From Xanthobacteraceae bacterium (GTDB lineage: Bacteria; Pseudomonadota; Alphaproteobacteria; Rhizobiales; Xanthobacteraceae): DNA of 64,000 nucleotides. Below are positions 56,234 to 64,000 of this stretch, one piece after another; the stretch's first letter is position 1; the number at the start of each line of letters is the position of its first letter. The translations under genes were made by a program, and so were the position numbers. Below the pieces are notes generated by a model. That model did no database searches. It had not been told where the DNA came from and worked only from the letters and a program-made list of their open reading frames with translations. The DNA lies in contig JARBUD010000001.1 of assembly GCA_029239875.1 (NCBI GenBank), positions 124,001-188,000 of the forward strand, in the 5' to 3' direction.

Positions 56234-57196
56234 ATGGTCGATCGCCAACAGAGTTTTGAGCCCGGCGAACGCGCCTCGGCGCAGGCGCGTGCATGGGTCG
56301 TGCGCCTCGCCTCGGGCGGCATGACCGCGGGCGAGCTGGACCAGCTGAAAGCCTGGCGCGCGGCCTCGTCCGAGCATGAGCGTGCCTTCGCCCGCGAGCG
56401 CGCCTTCTGGCAGCACTTGCAGGCGGTCGAGCCGGCGAGGCCCGCCCGCCTCTCGCGGCGCACTCTGTTCATCGGCGGCGGCGCGGCGGTCGCCGCAGCA
56501 GCAGCGGGCATTGCCTTCGCGCCGGACATGCGGCTGCTGTGGCAGGCGGACTACCGCACCGGCCCCGGCGAGCAGCTCAGCGTGACACTGCCGGACGGCT
56601 CAGCCGCCACGCTCAACACCGATTCCGCCCTCGCCGTGCACTACTGGCCCGACCTCCGGCTGGTGCGCCTGCTGCGAGGCGAGGCGCTGTTCGAGGTGCG
56701 GGACGCGCCGCTGCCCTTCCGCGCCGCCGCGCTCGGCGGCGCCACCGACATGGGCGCCGGCAGCATGGCGCTGCGCGCCATCGGCGAGGAGGCGCGCGTG
56801 CTGCTGATGCGCGGCCACGCCTCGGTCTTCGCCCCGGCGCCGGAGGACGGCGCGCTGCCCGTAGCGCCGCGCGACATGGTCGAGCTCGCGCCCGACCAGG
56901 AGACGCATTACCGCGCCGGCTCGGCTCCTTCGCGCGCCGCGCCCTTCGATCCCGACGCCGAGCTCGCCTGGCGCTCCGGGCGCATCATCTTCGATGGCAA
57001 GCCGTTTGCCGCCGCGCTCGCCGAGCTCGGCCGCTACGTGCCCGAGCGCGTCGTGCTCGGCGGCAGCGCACGGACGGGCGAGCCGGTCAGCGCCGTCTTC
57101 TCCATCCGCCAAGCCAACGAGGCCATCCTCGCTCTCGCGCGCACGCAGGGCCTCTCGGTGCGGCGCATTCCCGGCATCGTCATCTACGTCGCGTGA
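56234..57196 (+). CDS. FecR-family anti-sigma / signal-relay protein
   Basis: A 320-residue inner-membrane protein. The N-terminal cytosolic anti-sigma part (about 1-80) contains ARAWVVRLASGGMTAGELDQ and WRAASSEHERAFARERAFW, the FecR hallmark. One hydrophobic segment (TLFIGGGAAVAAAAAGIAFA, about 77-96) spans the membrane. The periplasmic FecR domain includes YRTGPGEQLSVTLPDGSAAT and LLRGEALFEV. GTG 56204 is an alternative start. It relays the receptor signal to the FecI-like factor. Confidence 0.92.
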   Translation: MVDRQQSFEPGERASAQARAWVVRLASGGMTAGELDQLKAWRAASSEHERAFARERAFWQHLQAVEPARPARLSRRTLFIGGGAAVAAAAAGIAFAPDMRLLWQADYRTGPGEQLSVTLPDGSAATLNTDSALAVHYWPDLRLVRLLRGEALFEVRDAPLPFRAAALGGATDMGAGSMALRAIGEEARVLLMRGHASVFAPAPEDGALPVAPRDMVELAPDQETHYRAGSAPSRAAPFDPDAELAWRSGRIIFDGKPFAAALAELGRYVPERVVLGGSARTGEPVSAVFSIRQANEAILALARTQGLSVRRIPGIVIYVA

Positions 57197-57204
57197 TTCT
57201 GGTC

Positions 57205-57221
57205 GCGTGATTTTTTCACGC
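57205..57221. terminator. short hairpin between fecR and receptor genes
   Basis: GCGTGA / TCACGC with a loop of five T residues, 9 bp after the fecR stop. It could attenuate read-through into the receptor gene, whose strong induction then depends on its own FecI-type promoter. The stem is short, so this is tentative. Confidence 0.35.
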
Positions 57222-57323
57222 TTCCCTATGGGTGCACCCGCGCCTCGTCCGTCTCGCTCATGAAGGGGTGGGGACCCCGGCTCGCCGCCGCGTCAGGCGC
57301 CGACGAACAGGGAATGGGACGGC

Positions 57324-59729
57324 ATGCGGGGTAATGGGCGAGCCACAGGGAACCGCAGCGCGATCGCACGCACGCTGGTGATGACGACCGCGCTCGGCTT
57401 CGGGTTTCTCGGAGCCGGCCTCGCCGCCGCCCCGGCGGCGGCGCAGGAGGCGCGCAGCTTCGCCATCGCCCGCCAGCCGCTCGGCCGCGCGCTGCGCCAG
57501 TTCGCCGACCAGTCCGGCATGCAGCTCGCCTACCGCACCGCCGACCTCGAAGGCCTGACCTCGCCCGGCGTCTCCGGCACGCTGGCGCCGACCGAGGCGC
57601 TGGCCGCGCTGCTGGCCGGCACCGGCGTCACCTATGGCGTCACCGCGCAGAACACCGTGACCATCCAGCGCCCGGCCGCGGTGGGAACCGGCGGAGCGGC
57701 GGAGGGCGCAATCGAGCTCGACACCATCGACGTCACCGGCGACGGCACCGACGGCTACGTCGCCACCCGCACGGACGCCGGTACCAAGACCGACACGCCG
57801 ATCATCGAGGTGCCGCAGTCCATCTCCGTCGTCACCTCCGATCAGATCGCCGCCCAGGCGGCGCAGTCGATCAACGCGACGCTGCGCTACACACCCGGCG
57901 TCAGCAGCGAGCAGAACGGCATGGACCCGCGCGGCTACGGTTTCCAGATCCGCGGCATCGACGCCGGCGACGACGCCTTCTTCCGCGACGGCCTCGCCAT
58001 GCCCGGCACGCAGTTCGCCTCCTTCCTGACGCTCGACCCCTATGGCGCCCAGAGCATCGACGTCATGCGCGGGCCGAACTCGGTGCTGTACGGCCAGGCC
58101 AGCCCGGGCGGCATCATCAACTATGTCAGCAAGCGCCCGGTGGCGGAGGCGTTCGGCGAGGTGGAGCTGTTCGGCGGCAGCTTCGAGCAGTTCCAGGGCC
58201 AGTTCGACGTCGGCGGGCCGCTCGGCGACGGCACCTGGCTCTATCGCCTCACCGGCCTTGCCCGCGACAGCGAGACCTTCGTCGACTTCGTCGACAATGA
58301 CCGCGTCTTCGTCGCCCCAGCGCTGACCTGGAAGCCGAACGACGACACCACCCTCACCATCCTCGCCAACTACCAGGAGGATTCCACCGGCTGGAGCAAC
58401 CAGTTCCTGCCAGCGCTCGGCACCGTGTTGCCGAACGAGGGCCGCTTCATCCCGGTGAGCCGCTTCGTCGGCGAGCCCGGCTGGGACCAGTACGACCTGA
58501 CCCAGGCCTCCATCGGCTACGAGCTCGAGCACAATTTCAACGAGACGCTGACCGCCCGGCAGAAGGTGCGCTACTCCTATCTGCACAACGACCAGAAGGG
58601 CGTGTTCGGCTGGGGCGTCGACGAGGCCGACCCGAGCCTGCTCTACCGCAGCTTCGACCAGGGCAAGTCGAGCCTCGGCAACTTCGCCACCGACAACCAG
58701 CTGCAGGCCAACCTGCAGTTCGGCGAGACTAGGCACACCGTGCTGGCCGGCCTCGACTACCAGTACAACGACTATTCCGACGACGGCTGGGGCGCGCCGG
58801 CGGACCCGATCGACATGTTCTATCCCGTCTATGGCGAGATGCCGGCCTTCATGGAGCAGTGGTCGGATGCCGACATCAAGATGAGCCAGCTCGGCCTCTA
58901 CGCACAGGACCAGATCACCTTCGGGCGCTTCGTGGCGACGCTGGGCGGCCGGCAGGACTGGGTCAGCATGGACACCAGCGACCCCCTGCAGGGCATCGAC
59001 ACCGATTCCGACGTGTCGAACTTCTCCGGCCGCGCCGGCCTGGTCTATCTCGCCGAGAACGGCCTCGCGCCCTATGCCAGCTTCGCCCAGTCCTTCCTGC
59101 CGGCGATCGGCATCGACGCCGACGGCAACGCGCTTAAGCCCGAGACCGGCGAGCAGTGGGAAATCGGCGTCAAGTACCAGCCGACCGCGTGGAACGCCTT
59201 CGTCACGCTCTCGGCCTTCGATCTCACCCGCGCCAATGTGGTGCGCTACGACATCGCCGGCATCCCGTTCCAGACCGGCGAGATCCGCTCGCGCGGCGTC
59301 GAGGTGGAGGCGGTGGCGAGCCTCGCCGACGGGCTGAACCTGCGCGCCGCCTACACCTATCTCGACACCGAGATCACCGCCGACGCGGTGGCGTCGAACA
59401 TCGGCAACACGCCTTATGGCGTGCCGCGCAACAAGGCCGGCCTGTGGCTCGACTACACCGTGCAGGACGGTGCCTGGAAGGGTTTTGGCCTCGGCGGTGG
59501 CGTGCGCTACACCGGCTGGACCTGGGCGGACGACGCGAACACGCTGAAAGTGCCGAGCTACACGCTGTTCGACGCCACCATCCACTACGAGTGGAAGGCT
59601 TTCCGCTTCGCGCTCAACGCCACCAATCTGTTCGACAAGCGCTACGTGGCCTCCTGCTACAATGTGGACGTAGGCTGCTTCTACGGCGAGCCGCAGAAGA
59701 TCCTGGCCTCCGTGCGCTACCGCTGGTGA
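57324..59729 (+). CDS. TonB-dependent siderophore receptor with STN signalling domain (FecA-like)
   Basis: An 801-residue outer-membrane transducer. After a signal peptide (ending AAAQ about residue 41) comes an STN domain (about 45-115; RSFAIARQPLGRALRQFADQ, then GMQLAYRTADLEGLTSPGVS, then LLAGTGVTYG). A TonB box region, plug (IIEVPQSISVVTSDQI; RGPNSVLYGQASPGG) and beta-barrel ending SVRYRW follow. The STN domain touches FecR in the periplasm when the ferric siderophore binds. The barrel is clearly paralogous to the 46596 receptor (ANTLKVPS near the C-terminus in both). Confidence 0.94.
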   Translation: MRGNGRATGNRSAIARTLVMTTALGFGFLGAGLAAAPAAAQEARSFAIARQPLGRALRQFADQSGMQLAYRTADLEGLTSPGVSGTLAPTEALAALLAGTGVTYGVTAQNTVTIQRPAAVGTGGAAEGAIELDTIDVTGDGTDGYVATRTDAGTKTDTPIIEVPQSISVVTSDQIAAQAAQSINATLRYTPGVSSEQNGMDPRGYGFQIRGIDAGDDAFFRDGLAMPGTQFASFLTLDPYGAQSIDVMRGPNSVLYGQASPGGIINYVSKRPVAEAFGEVELFGGSFEQFQGQFDVGGPLGDGTWLYRLTGLARDSETFVDFVDNDRVFVAPALTWKPNDDTTLTILANYQEDSTGWSNQFLPALGTVLPNEGRFIPVSRFVGEPGWDQYDLTQASIGYELEHNFNETLTARQKVRYSYLHNDQKGVFGWGVDEADPSLLYRSFDQGKSSLGNFATDNQLQANLQFGETRHTVLAGLDYQYNDYSDDGWGAPADPIDMFYPVYGEMPAFMEQWSDADIKMSQLGLYAQDQITFGRFVATLGGRQDWVSMDTSDPLQGIDTDSDVSNFSGRAGLVYLAENGLAPYASFAQSFLPAIGIDADGNALKPETGEQWEIGVKYQPTAWNAFVTLSAFDLTRANVVRYDIAGIPFQTGEIRSRGVEVEAVASLADGLNLRAAYTYLDTEITADAVASNIGNTPYGVPRNKAGLWLDYTVQDGAWKGFGLGGGVRYTGWTWADDANTLKVPSYTLFDATIHYEWKAFRFALNATNLFDKRYVASCYNVDVGCFYGEPQKILASVRYRW

Positions 59730-59760
59730 GCGGCTCGGCTTGGCTGCAGGCTTGGCGCGC

Positions 59761-60627
59761 GTGAGCCTCGACCGGCGCGCCTTGTTGGCGGCTGCGCTTG
59801 CCGGCATGGCCGGCCTGCGCGGCGCGCGTGCCGCCGGGTCCCCGCGCATCGTCTGCCTCGAATGGACCGCCGCCGAGCTGGTGCTGGCCCTCGGCATCGT
59901 CCCCCTCGCGCTCTCCGACGTCGCCGGCTATCGCGAATGGGTAGCGGCGCCGGCGCTGCCGACCTCCGTGCTCGACCTCGGCTCGCGCGGCGAGCCGAAC
60001 AAGGAGCGCGTCGCCAGCCTCAAGCCCGAGCTGATCGTGGCGACCCGCGGCTATGGCGTCGAGGCCGCCGCCTTCGCCCGCTTCGCGCCGGTGTTCGAGC
60101 TCGAATTCTTCACCGGCGAACGGCCGCCGCTGGAGCAGGGCCGGGCCGAGCTGCTGCGCCTCGGCGAACGGCTTGGCCGCCTCGACGAGGCCCGCCGGGC
60201 CATCGCCGCGCAGGATACGGCCATCGCTGCGGCAGCGCGGCGGACGGCGCCGATCGCCGGGCAACGCTTCTGCGCGGTCAGCATGTTCGAGGAACGGCAT
60301 CTGCGCATCTACGGCGCCGGCAGCCTGATCACCGAGGTCACCGACCGCCTCGGCCTGGTGAATGGCTGGGACGGGCCGACCAATGGCTGGGGCTTCTCCA
60401 CCATCGGCTTCGACCAGCTCGCCCGCATCGGCGCCGCCCGGCTGATCGTGCTCACGCCGGTCTCGCGCGCCGCCGAGCGGATGATGAGCGACAGCGCGCT
60501 CTGGCAGGCCCTGCCCTGCGTGCGGGCCGGGACGCCGGCGATGATCCCGACCGTCTGGCCGTTCGGCGGGCTTTCCGCCGGTGCCCGCTTCGCCGGCCTT
60601 GTCGCCGACGCACTGGTCCCGGCATGA
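59761..60627 (+). CDS. ferric-siderophore periplasmic binding protein (FhuD-like), copy 2
   Basis: A 288-residue class III binding protein. Starting at GTG 59761, it has a short leader (VSLDRRALLAAALAGMAG) and a mature core with RIVCLEWTAAELVLALGIVP, SLKPELIVATRG and WGFSTIGFDQLARIGAARLI, typical of FhuD. TTG 59740 is an alternative start. The stop overlaps the permease start (ATGA). It is a paralog of the protein at 49677. Confidence 0.88.
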   Translation: MSLDRRALLAAALAGMAGLRGARAAGSPRIVCLEWTAAELVLALGIVPLALSDVAGYREWVAAPALPTSVLDLGSRGEPNKERVASLKPELIVATRGYGVEAAAFARFAPVFELEFFTGERPPLEQGRAELLRLGERLGRLDEARRAIAAQDTAIAAAARRTAPIAGQRFCAVSMFEERHLRIYGAGSLITEVTDRLGLVNGWDGPTNGWGFSTIGFDQLARIGAARLIVLTPVSRAAERMMSDSALWQALPCVRAGTPAMIPTVWPFGGLSAGARFAGLVADALVPA

Positions 60628-62612
60628 GCGCCGCGCTCGCCTCGCGCGACACCGGCCGCGCCGGGACGCACCCGCTGTTCCTGCCGCTCGCCCTTGCCGG
60701 CGCGGTGCTGCTCGCCGCCGGCTTCACCCTGGCCGGCGCCCGCGACCTGCTGCCACCGCGCCTCTGGTGGCAGGCGGCGACCGCCCCCGACGGCGCGGTG
60801 GCGGAGGAGCTCTTGTTCCATTTCGCCTTCCTGCCGCGCCTCGCCGTCGGGCTGCTGGCCGGCGCCGCGCTCGGGCTGTCGGGAACGCTGTTCCAGCAGG
60901 TGCTGCGCAACCCGCTGGCCGAGCCGACCACGCTCGGCACCTCGGCCGGCGCCGGCCTCGCCTTGGCGCTGGCGGGGCTCTATGCGCCCGGACTGCTCGA
61001 CCATGGCCGCGGCCCGATCGCGCTGGCCGGCGCCGTCCTCGCCACGCTGGCGGTGCTGGCGGTGGCCGGGCGGCGCCATTTCTCGCCGGTCGCGCTCATC
61101 CTCGCTGGGCTGGTCGCGACCTTGGTAGCGGGTTCGGCGAGCGCGCTGCTGGTGCTGGCGAAGCGCGACTACCTCACCGACCTCTTCATCTGGCAGAGCG
61201 GCTCGCTGGTGCAGAACGGCTGGGCGCCGACGGTGACGCTGGCGCTTTGGCTCGCGCTCTGCATCCCGGCGGCGTTCCTGCTGGTCCGCCCGCTGGCGGC
61301 GGCGGCGCTCGGCGACGACGCGATGCGGGCGCTGGGGCTGCCACCCGTGATCGTCCGCCTTGCCGTGCTCGCCGTCGCGGTTGGATTGGGTGCGGCGGTA
61401 GCGGCTTCGATCGGCGTCATCGGCTTCATCGGCATCGCCGCGCCCGCCATCGCCCGCCGGGCCGGCGCGCGCAAGCTGAAGGCGCAGATGATCGCCGCGC
61501 CGCTCATCGGCGCGCTGCTGGTCTGGCTCGCCGACCAGTCGGTCCAGCACCTCGGCTTCGCCGGCGAGGTGCCGGCGGGCACGGCGACCGCCCTCATCGG
61601 CGCGCCGCTGCTGCTGTTCCTGCTGCCGAGCCTGCGCCACGGCATCGAGGAGAGCGCGGCGGCGCCTTCCTCCCAGCGCCGCTGCGGGATGGCAGGGCTG
61701 GCCCTCCTCGCGCTCCTGCTGATGGCGCTGCTCGCGGCCGCCCTGTGCCTCGGCCGCGACGCCGCCGGCTGGGGATGGACGGGCGCCGACCTCCTCCCCC
61801 TGCGGCTGCCGCGCGTGACGGTGGCGCTCACCGCCGGGGTGATGCTCGGTATGGCCGGGGCCGCCCTGCAGCGCGTCACCGGCAACCCGATGGCGGCGCC
61901 TGAAGTGCTGGGCGTCGCCCCCGGCGCGGCATTGGGCGTGATGGTGCTGATGCTGGCCGCGCCCGGCATCGAGCGCCTGCCGATGCTGCTCGCCGCCGCG
62001 GTCGGCGCGGGGCTTGCGCTGCTCGCGCTGTTCCTCGTCAGCCGACGCGAGCCGGCCTCGGGCGAACGCTTGCTGCTTGCCGGCGTCGCCATCGCCACCG
62101 GCGCCTCGGCGCTGGAGGCGCTGGTCCTTGCTGGCGGCGACCTGCGGCTCGATTTCCTCGTCGCCTGGATGTCCGGCTCGACCTATCGCGCCACCATGGC
62201 GGATGCCGGCCTCGCCCTCGCCGGCATGGCGGCGACGCTGCTCCTGCTGCCGGCGGCGGCGCGGTCCTTGGAGATCCTGCCGCTCGGCCCGGTCGCCCGC
62301 GCGCTCGGCCTTGATCCGCGGCGCGAGCGGGTGAAGCTCGTCGCGCTCATCGTGCTGCCGGTGGCCGCGGCGACGCTGGTGATGGGACCGCTCTCCTTCG
62401 TCGGGCTGGTGGGCCCTCACATGGCGCGCCTCATCGGCTTCCGGCGCGCCCTGCCGCACCTGCTGGCCTCCGGCCTGCTGGGCGGTGCCGTACTGATGGC
62501 CGCCGACTGGTGCGGCCGAGTGCTGTTCTTCCCCTGGCAGCTTCCCGCCGGGCTGATCGCAGCCTTCATCGGCGGGCCCTATTTCCTCTGGCTGATGTGG
62601 CGGACGCGATGA
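60624..62612 (+). CDS. ferric-siderophore ABC permease, FhuB-like fusion, copy 2
   Basis: A 662-residue inner-membrane protein of two FecCD-type halves. Paired motifs are LFQQVLRNPLAEPTTLGTSA and ALQRVTGNPMAAPEVLGVAP, and the loops SIGVIGFIGIAAPAIARR and GPLSFVGLVGPHMARLIGF. It parallels the copy at 50554 in length and design. No ATPase gene follows it, so it must borrow one, most simply that at 48886. The next gene is a peptidase. Confidence 0.93.
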   Translation: MSAALASRDTGRAGTHPLFLPLALAGAVLLAAGFTLAGARDLLPPRLWWQAATAPDGAVAEELLFHFAFLPRLAVGLLAGAALGLSGTLFQQVLRNPLAEPTTLGTSAGAGLALALAGLYAPGLLDHGRGPIALAGAVLATLAVLAVAGRRHFSPVALILAGLVATLVAGSASALLVLAKRDYLTDLFIWQSGSLVQNGWAPTVTLALWLALCIPAAFLLVRPLAAAALGDDAMRALGLPPVIVRLAVLAVAVGLGAAVAASIGVIGFIGIAAPAIARRAGARKLKAQMIAAPLIGALLVWLADQSVQHLGFAGEVPAGTATALIGAPLLLFLLPSLRHGIEESAAAPSSQRRCGMAGLALLALLLMALLAAALCLGRDAAGWGWTGADLLPLRLPRVTVALTAGVMLGMAGAALQRVTGNPMAAPEVLGVAPGAALGVMVLMLAAPGIERLPMLLAAAVGAGLALLALFLVSRREPASGERLLLAGVAIATGASALEALVLAGGDLRLDFLVAWMSGSTYRATMADAGLALAGMAATLLLLPAAARSLEILPLGPVARALGLDPRRERVKLVALIVLPVAAATLVMGPLSFVGLVGPHMARLIGFRRALPHLLASGLLGGAVLMAADWCGRVLFFPWQLPAGLIAAFIGGPYFLWLMWRTR

Positions 62613-62682
62613 GCGCCTCGGCTTCATCCCGATCGCGTGAACGCGGCGCCCAGCCATCACATTCGCCGCCTTGACCGGTTAT

Positions 62683-62703
62683 GTGTCGGGATCGATCCGA
62701 CAC
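62683..62703. promoter_or_regulatory. 21-bp palindrome upstream of the carboxypeptidase gene
   Basis: GTGTCGG GATCGAT CCGACAC, with perfect 7-bp arms, lies 10 bp before the ATG at 62714, just after TTGACC (62671-62676), a possible -35. It could be an operator or overlap the -10 region. The regulator is unknown. Confidence 0.4.
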
Positions 62704-62713
62704 GAGGTAGGTC

Positions 62714-64000
62714 ATGCGGCTGCGCGCGCTTCCGGTCTTCGCCTTCGCCACGCTCCTCCTGACGGCGCCGCTGGTCCTGCCGGACCGCGCCTGGCCGCAG
62801 GATGCCGGACCTGTCGCGCATGCCGCGGACGGGGAGAAGAAGCCGGAGGGGCGGGAGGCGCGGGCCGCGTCCCGCGACCTGCCGCCCGCCTCGGTCACCC
62901 GGCACGAGCTGACCCTCGACGGCCGGACGCTGCGCTATACCGCGACCGCGGGCGCGCTGCCGGTGCGCGACACGGAAGGGCGCACGCTCGCCGAGATCGC
63001 CTATGTCGCCTATGTGCTGGACCGCGAGGCCGGCGCCGGCGCCGCTGAGCGGCCCGTCACCTTCGCCTTCAACGGCGGGCCGGGCGCCGCCTCGGCCTAT
63101 CTCAATCTCGGCGTGATGGGACCGAAACGGCTGCCCGTCGGCCGGCAGGGCGACACCCCCTCGGCTCCGCCCATCCTCGTCGACAATGCCGAGACCTGGC
63201 TCGGCTTCACCGACCTCGTCTTCGTCGATCCCGTCGGCACCGGCTTCAGCCGCTTCGCCTCGGACGGCGACGACGCCCGCAAGCTGCTCTGGTCGGTCGA
63301 AGGCGACTACAAGTCGCTGTCGCGCTTCGTCACCAACTGGCTCAAGCAGAACGACCGGCTGACCTCGCCGAAATTCCTCGTCGGCGAGAGCTATGGCGGC
63401 TTCCGCGCGCCGAAGATCGCCCATGAGCTGCAGACCAGCGACGGTGTCGGCGTCTCCGGCATCGTCATGCTCTCGCCCGTGCTCGACTTCACCTATCAGC
63501 GCGACGCGCGCTCCTCGCCCTTCAAATGGGTGGTGGCGCTGCCGACCATGGCGGCGACGCGGCTGGAGCGCGAGGGCAAGCTGTCGCGCGAGGCGCTGGC
63601 CGAGGCCGAAACCTATGCGACGGGCGAGTATCTCTCCGACCTCATCAAGGGGCCGCGCGACCGCGAGGCGGTGAACCGCATGGCCGGCAAGGTCGCCGCG
63701 CTGACCGGGATCGACCCCAAGCTGGTCGAGCGCCGCGGCGGCAGGCTCGACAACGCCACTTTCCTGCGCGCGCTCGATCGCGACAAGGGGCTGGTCGGCA
63801 GCCCCTATGACGCCAATGTCGCCGGCCTCGACCCGGACCCCGATGCCGCCCGCAGCCGCGCGCCGGACGCGGTGCTGGAGGCGCTCACCGCGCCGCTGAC
63901 CAGCGCCATGCTCGACTACTACGCCAACGAACTAAAATGGCGGCCCGAGGGGCGCTATTTCCTGCTCAACGACGAGGTCAGCCGGCGCTGGGACTATGGC
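62714..64000 (+). CDS. S10-family serine carboxypeptidase, partial (runs off right edge)
   Basis: The frame is open from ATG 62714 to the window end (429 codons, no stop). A signal peptide (RALPVFAFATLLLTAPLVL) sends it to the periplasm. Family S10 marks are the oxyanion loop FAFNGGPGAASAYLN (about 118-131), VFVDPVGTGFSRF and the nucleophile S226 in LVGESYGGFRAPK. The Asp and His of the triad should lie beyond the window. Bacterial S10 proteins are poorly characterised. It begins 101 bp after the permease and is probably a separate unit. Confidence 0.88.
   Translation, partial: MRLRALPVFAFATLLLTAPLVLPDRAWPQDAGPVAHAADGEKKPEGREARAASRDLPPASVTRHELTLDGRTLRYTATAGALPVRDTEGRTLAEIAYVAYVLDREAGAGAAERPVTFAFNGGPGAASAYLNLGVMGPKRLPVGRQGDTPSAPPILVDNAETWLGFTDLVFVDPVGTGFSRFASDGDDARKLLWSVEGDYKSLSRFVTNWLKQNDRLTSPKFLVGESYGGFRAPKIAHELQTSDGVGVSGIVMLSPVLDFTYQRDARSSPFKWVVALPTMAATRLEREGKLSREALAEAETYATGEYLSDLIKGPRDREAVNRMAGKVAALTGIDPKLVERRGGRLDNATFLRALDRDKGLVGSPYDANVAGLDPDPDAARSRAPDAVLEALTAPLTSAMLDYYANELKWRPEGRYFLLNDEVSRRWDYG

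Noticed and set aside
57258-59897. 879-codon minus-strand open frame opposite the STN receptor
   Set aside because: Same antisense artefact; no recognisable domain, and it spans the intergenic ends of real genes.
60309-62660. 783-codon minus-strand open frame opposite the second fused permease
   Set aside because: Low-complexity Gln/Arg/Gly/His composition typical of an antisense shadow of a hydrophobic membrane protein.

Overview
The window is GC-rich, gene-dense DNA of an alphaproteobacterium, most likely of the order Hyphomicrobiales (Rhizobiales; something near Xanthobacteraceae such as Ancylobacter, Starkeya or Xanthobacter). The reasons are the GC-rich codon use, FixJ-type and GntR/LacI regulators, tripartite tricarboxylate and polar amino-acid ABC transporters, EcfG-type promoters (GGAAC-N17-CGTT), and short palindromic intergenic repeats of rhizobial style. 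The genus is inference; no rRNA or tRNA gene is present to settle it.

Layout. 0-3.2 kb: small secreted proteins, two of them head-to-head paralogs around a large inverted repeat, plus a stand-alone receiver protein and a FixJ-like regulator. 3.2-6.5 kb: an aldo/keto reductase and a polar amino-acid ABC importer. 6.8-13.6 kb: a sugar or cyclitol catabolic operon (ribose-type ABC importer, Gfo/Idh/MocA dehydrogenase, TIM-barrel isomerase) divergent from its LacI regulator across two tandem operators. 13.7-26.7 kb: a complete histidine-utilisation locus (hutF, then hutI-H-G-U-D), a flavin-dependent monooxygenase, an amino-acid ABC importer and hutC. Four copies of a HutC-type operator mark this as one regulon. 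26.8-33.6 kb: a tripartite tricarboxylate transporter divergent from a GntR regulator, a PdxA-like dehydrogenase, a TIM-barrel isomerase and an Asp/Glu-racemase-family protein. This looks like a catabolic pathway of unknown substrate. 33.7-41.7 kb: an ABC-F ATPase, then a stress island (trehalose-synthase-like and alpha-glucosidase enzymes, a YeaQ/GlsB membrane protein, NDH-2, small proteins) with three EcfG promoters. 41.7-45.4 kb: periplasmic glucan synthesis (opgG-opgH). 45.5-62.6 kb: two ferric-siderophore uptake loci, one with an AraC regulator and one with FecI/FecR and an STN-bearing receptor. The window ends inside an S10-type serine carboxypeptidase gene.

How parts work together. In the hut locus HutH, HutU, HutI, HutF and HutG give the five-step route from histidine to glutamate and formate, with HutC presumably sensing urocanate. 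The monooxygenase and importer have acquired the same operator and may feed another imidazole or amino compound into this regulon. In the iron region each locus has its own receptor, binding protein and fused FhuB-type permease, but only one cytosolic ATPase is present, so it may serve both. Two transport operons carry a strong hairpin directly after the binding-protein gene, a usual way to make the binding protein in excess over membrane parts.

The least explained parts are the PdxA/isomerase/racemase pathway at 28.8-33.6 kb, the monooxygenase inside the hut regulon, and the inverted duplication at 0.28-1.03 kb.
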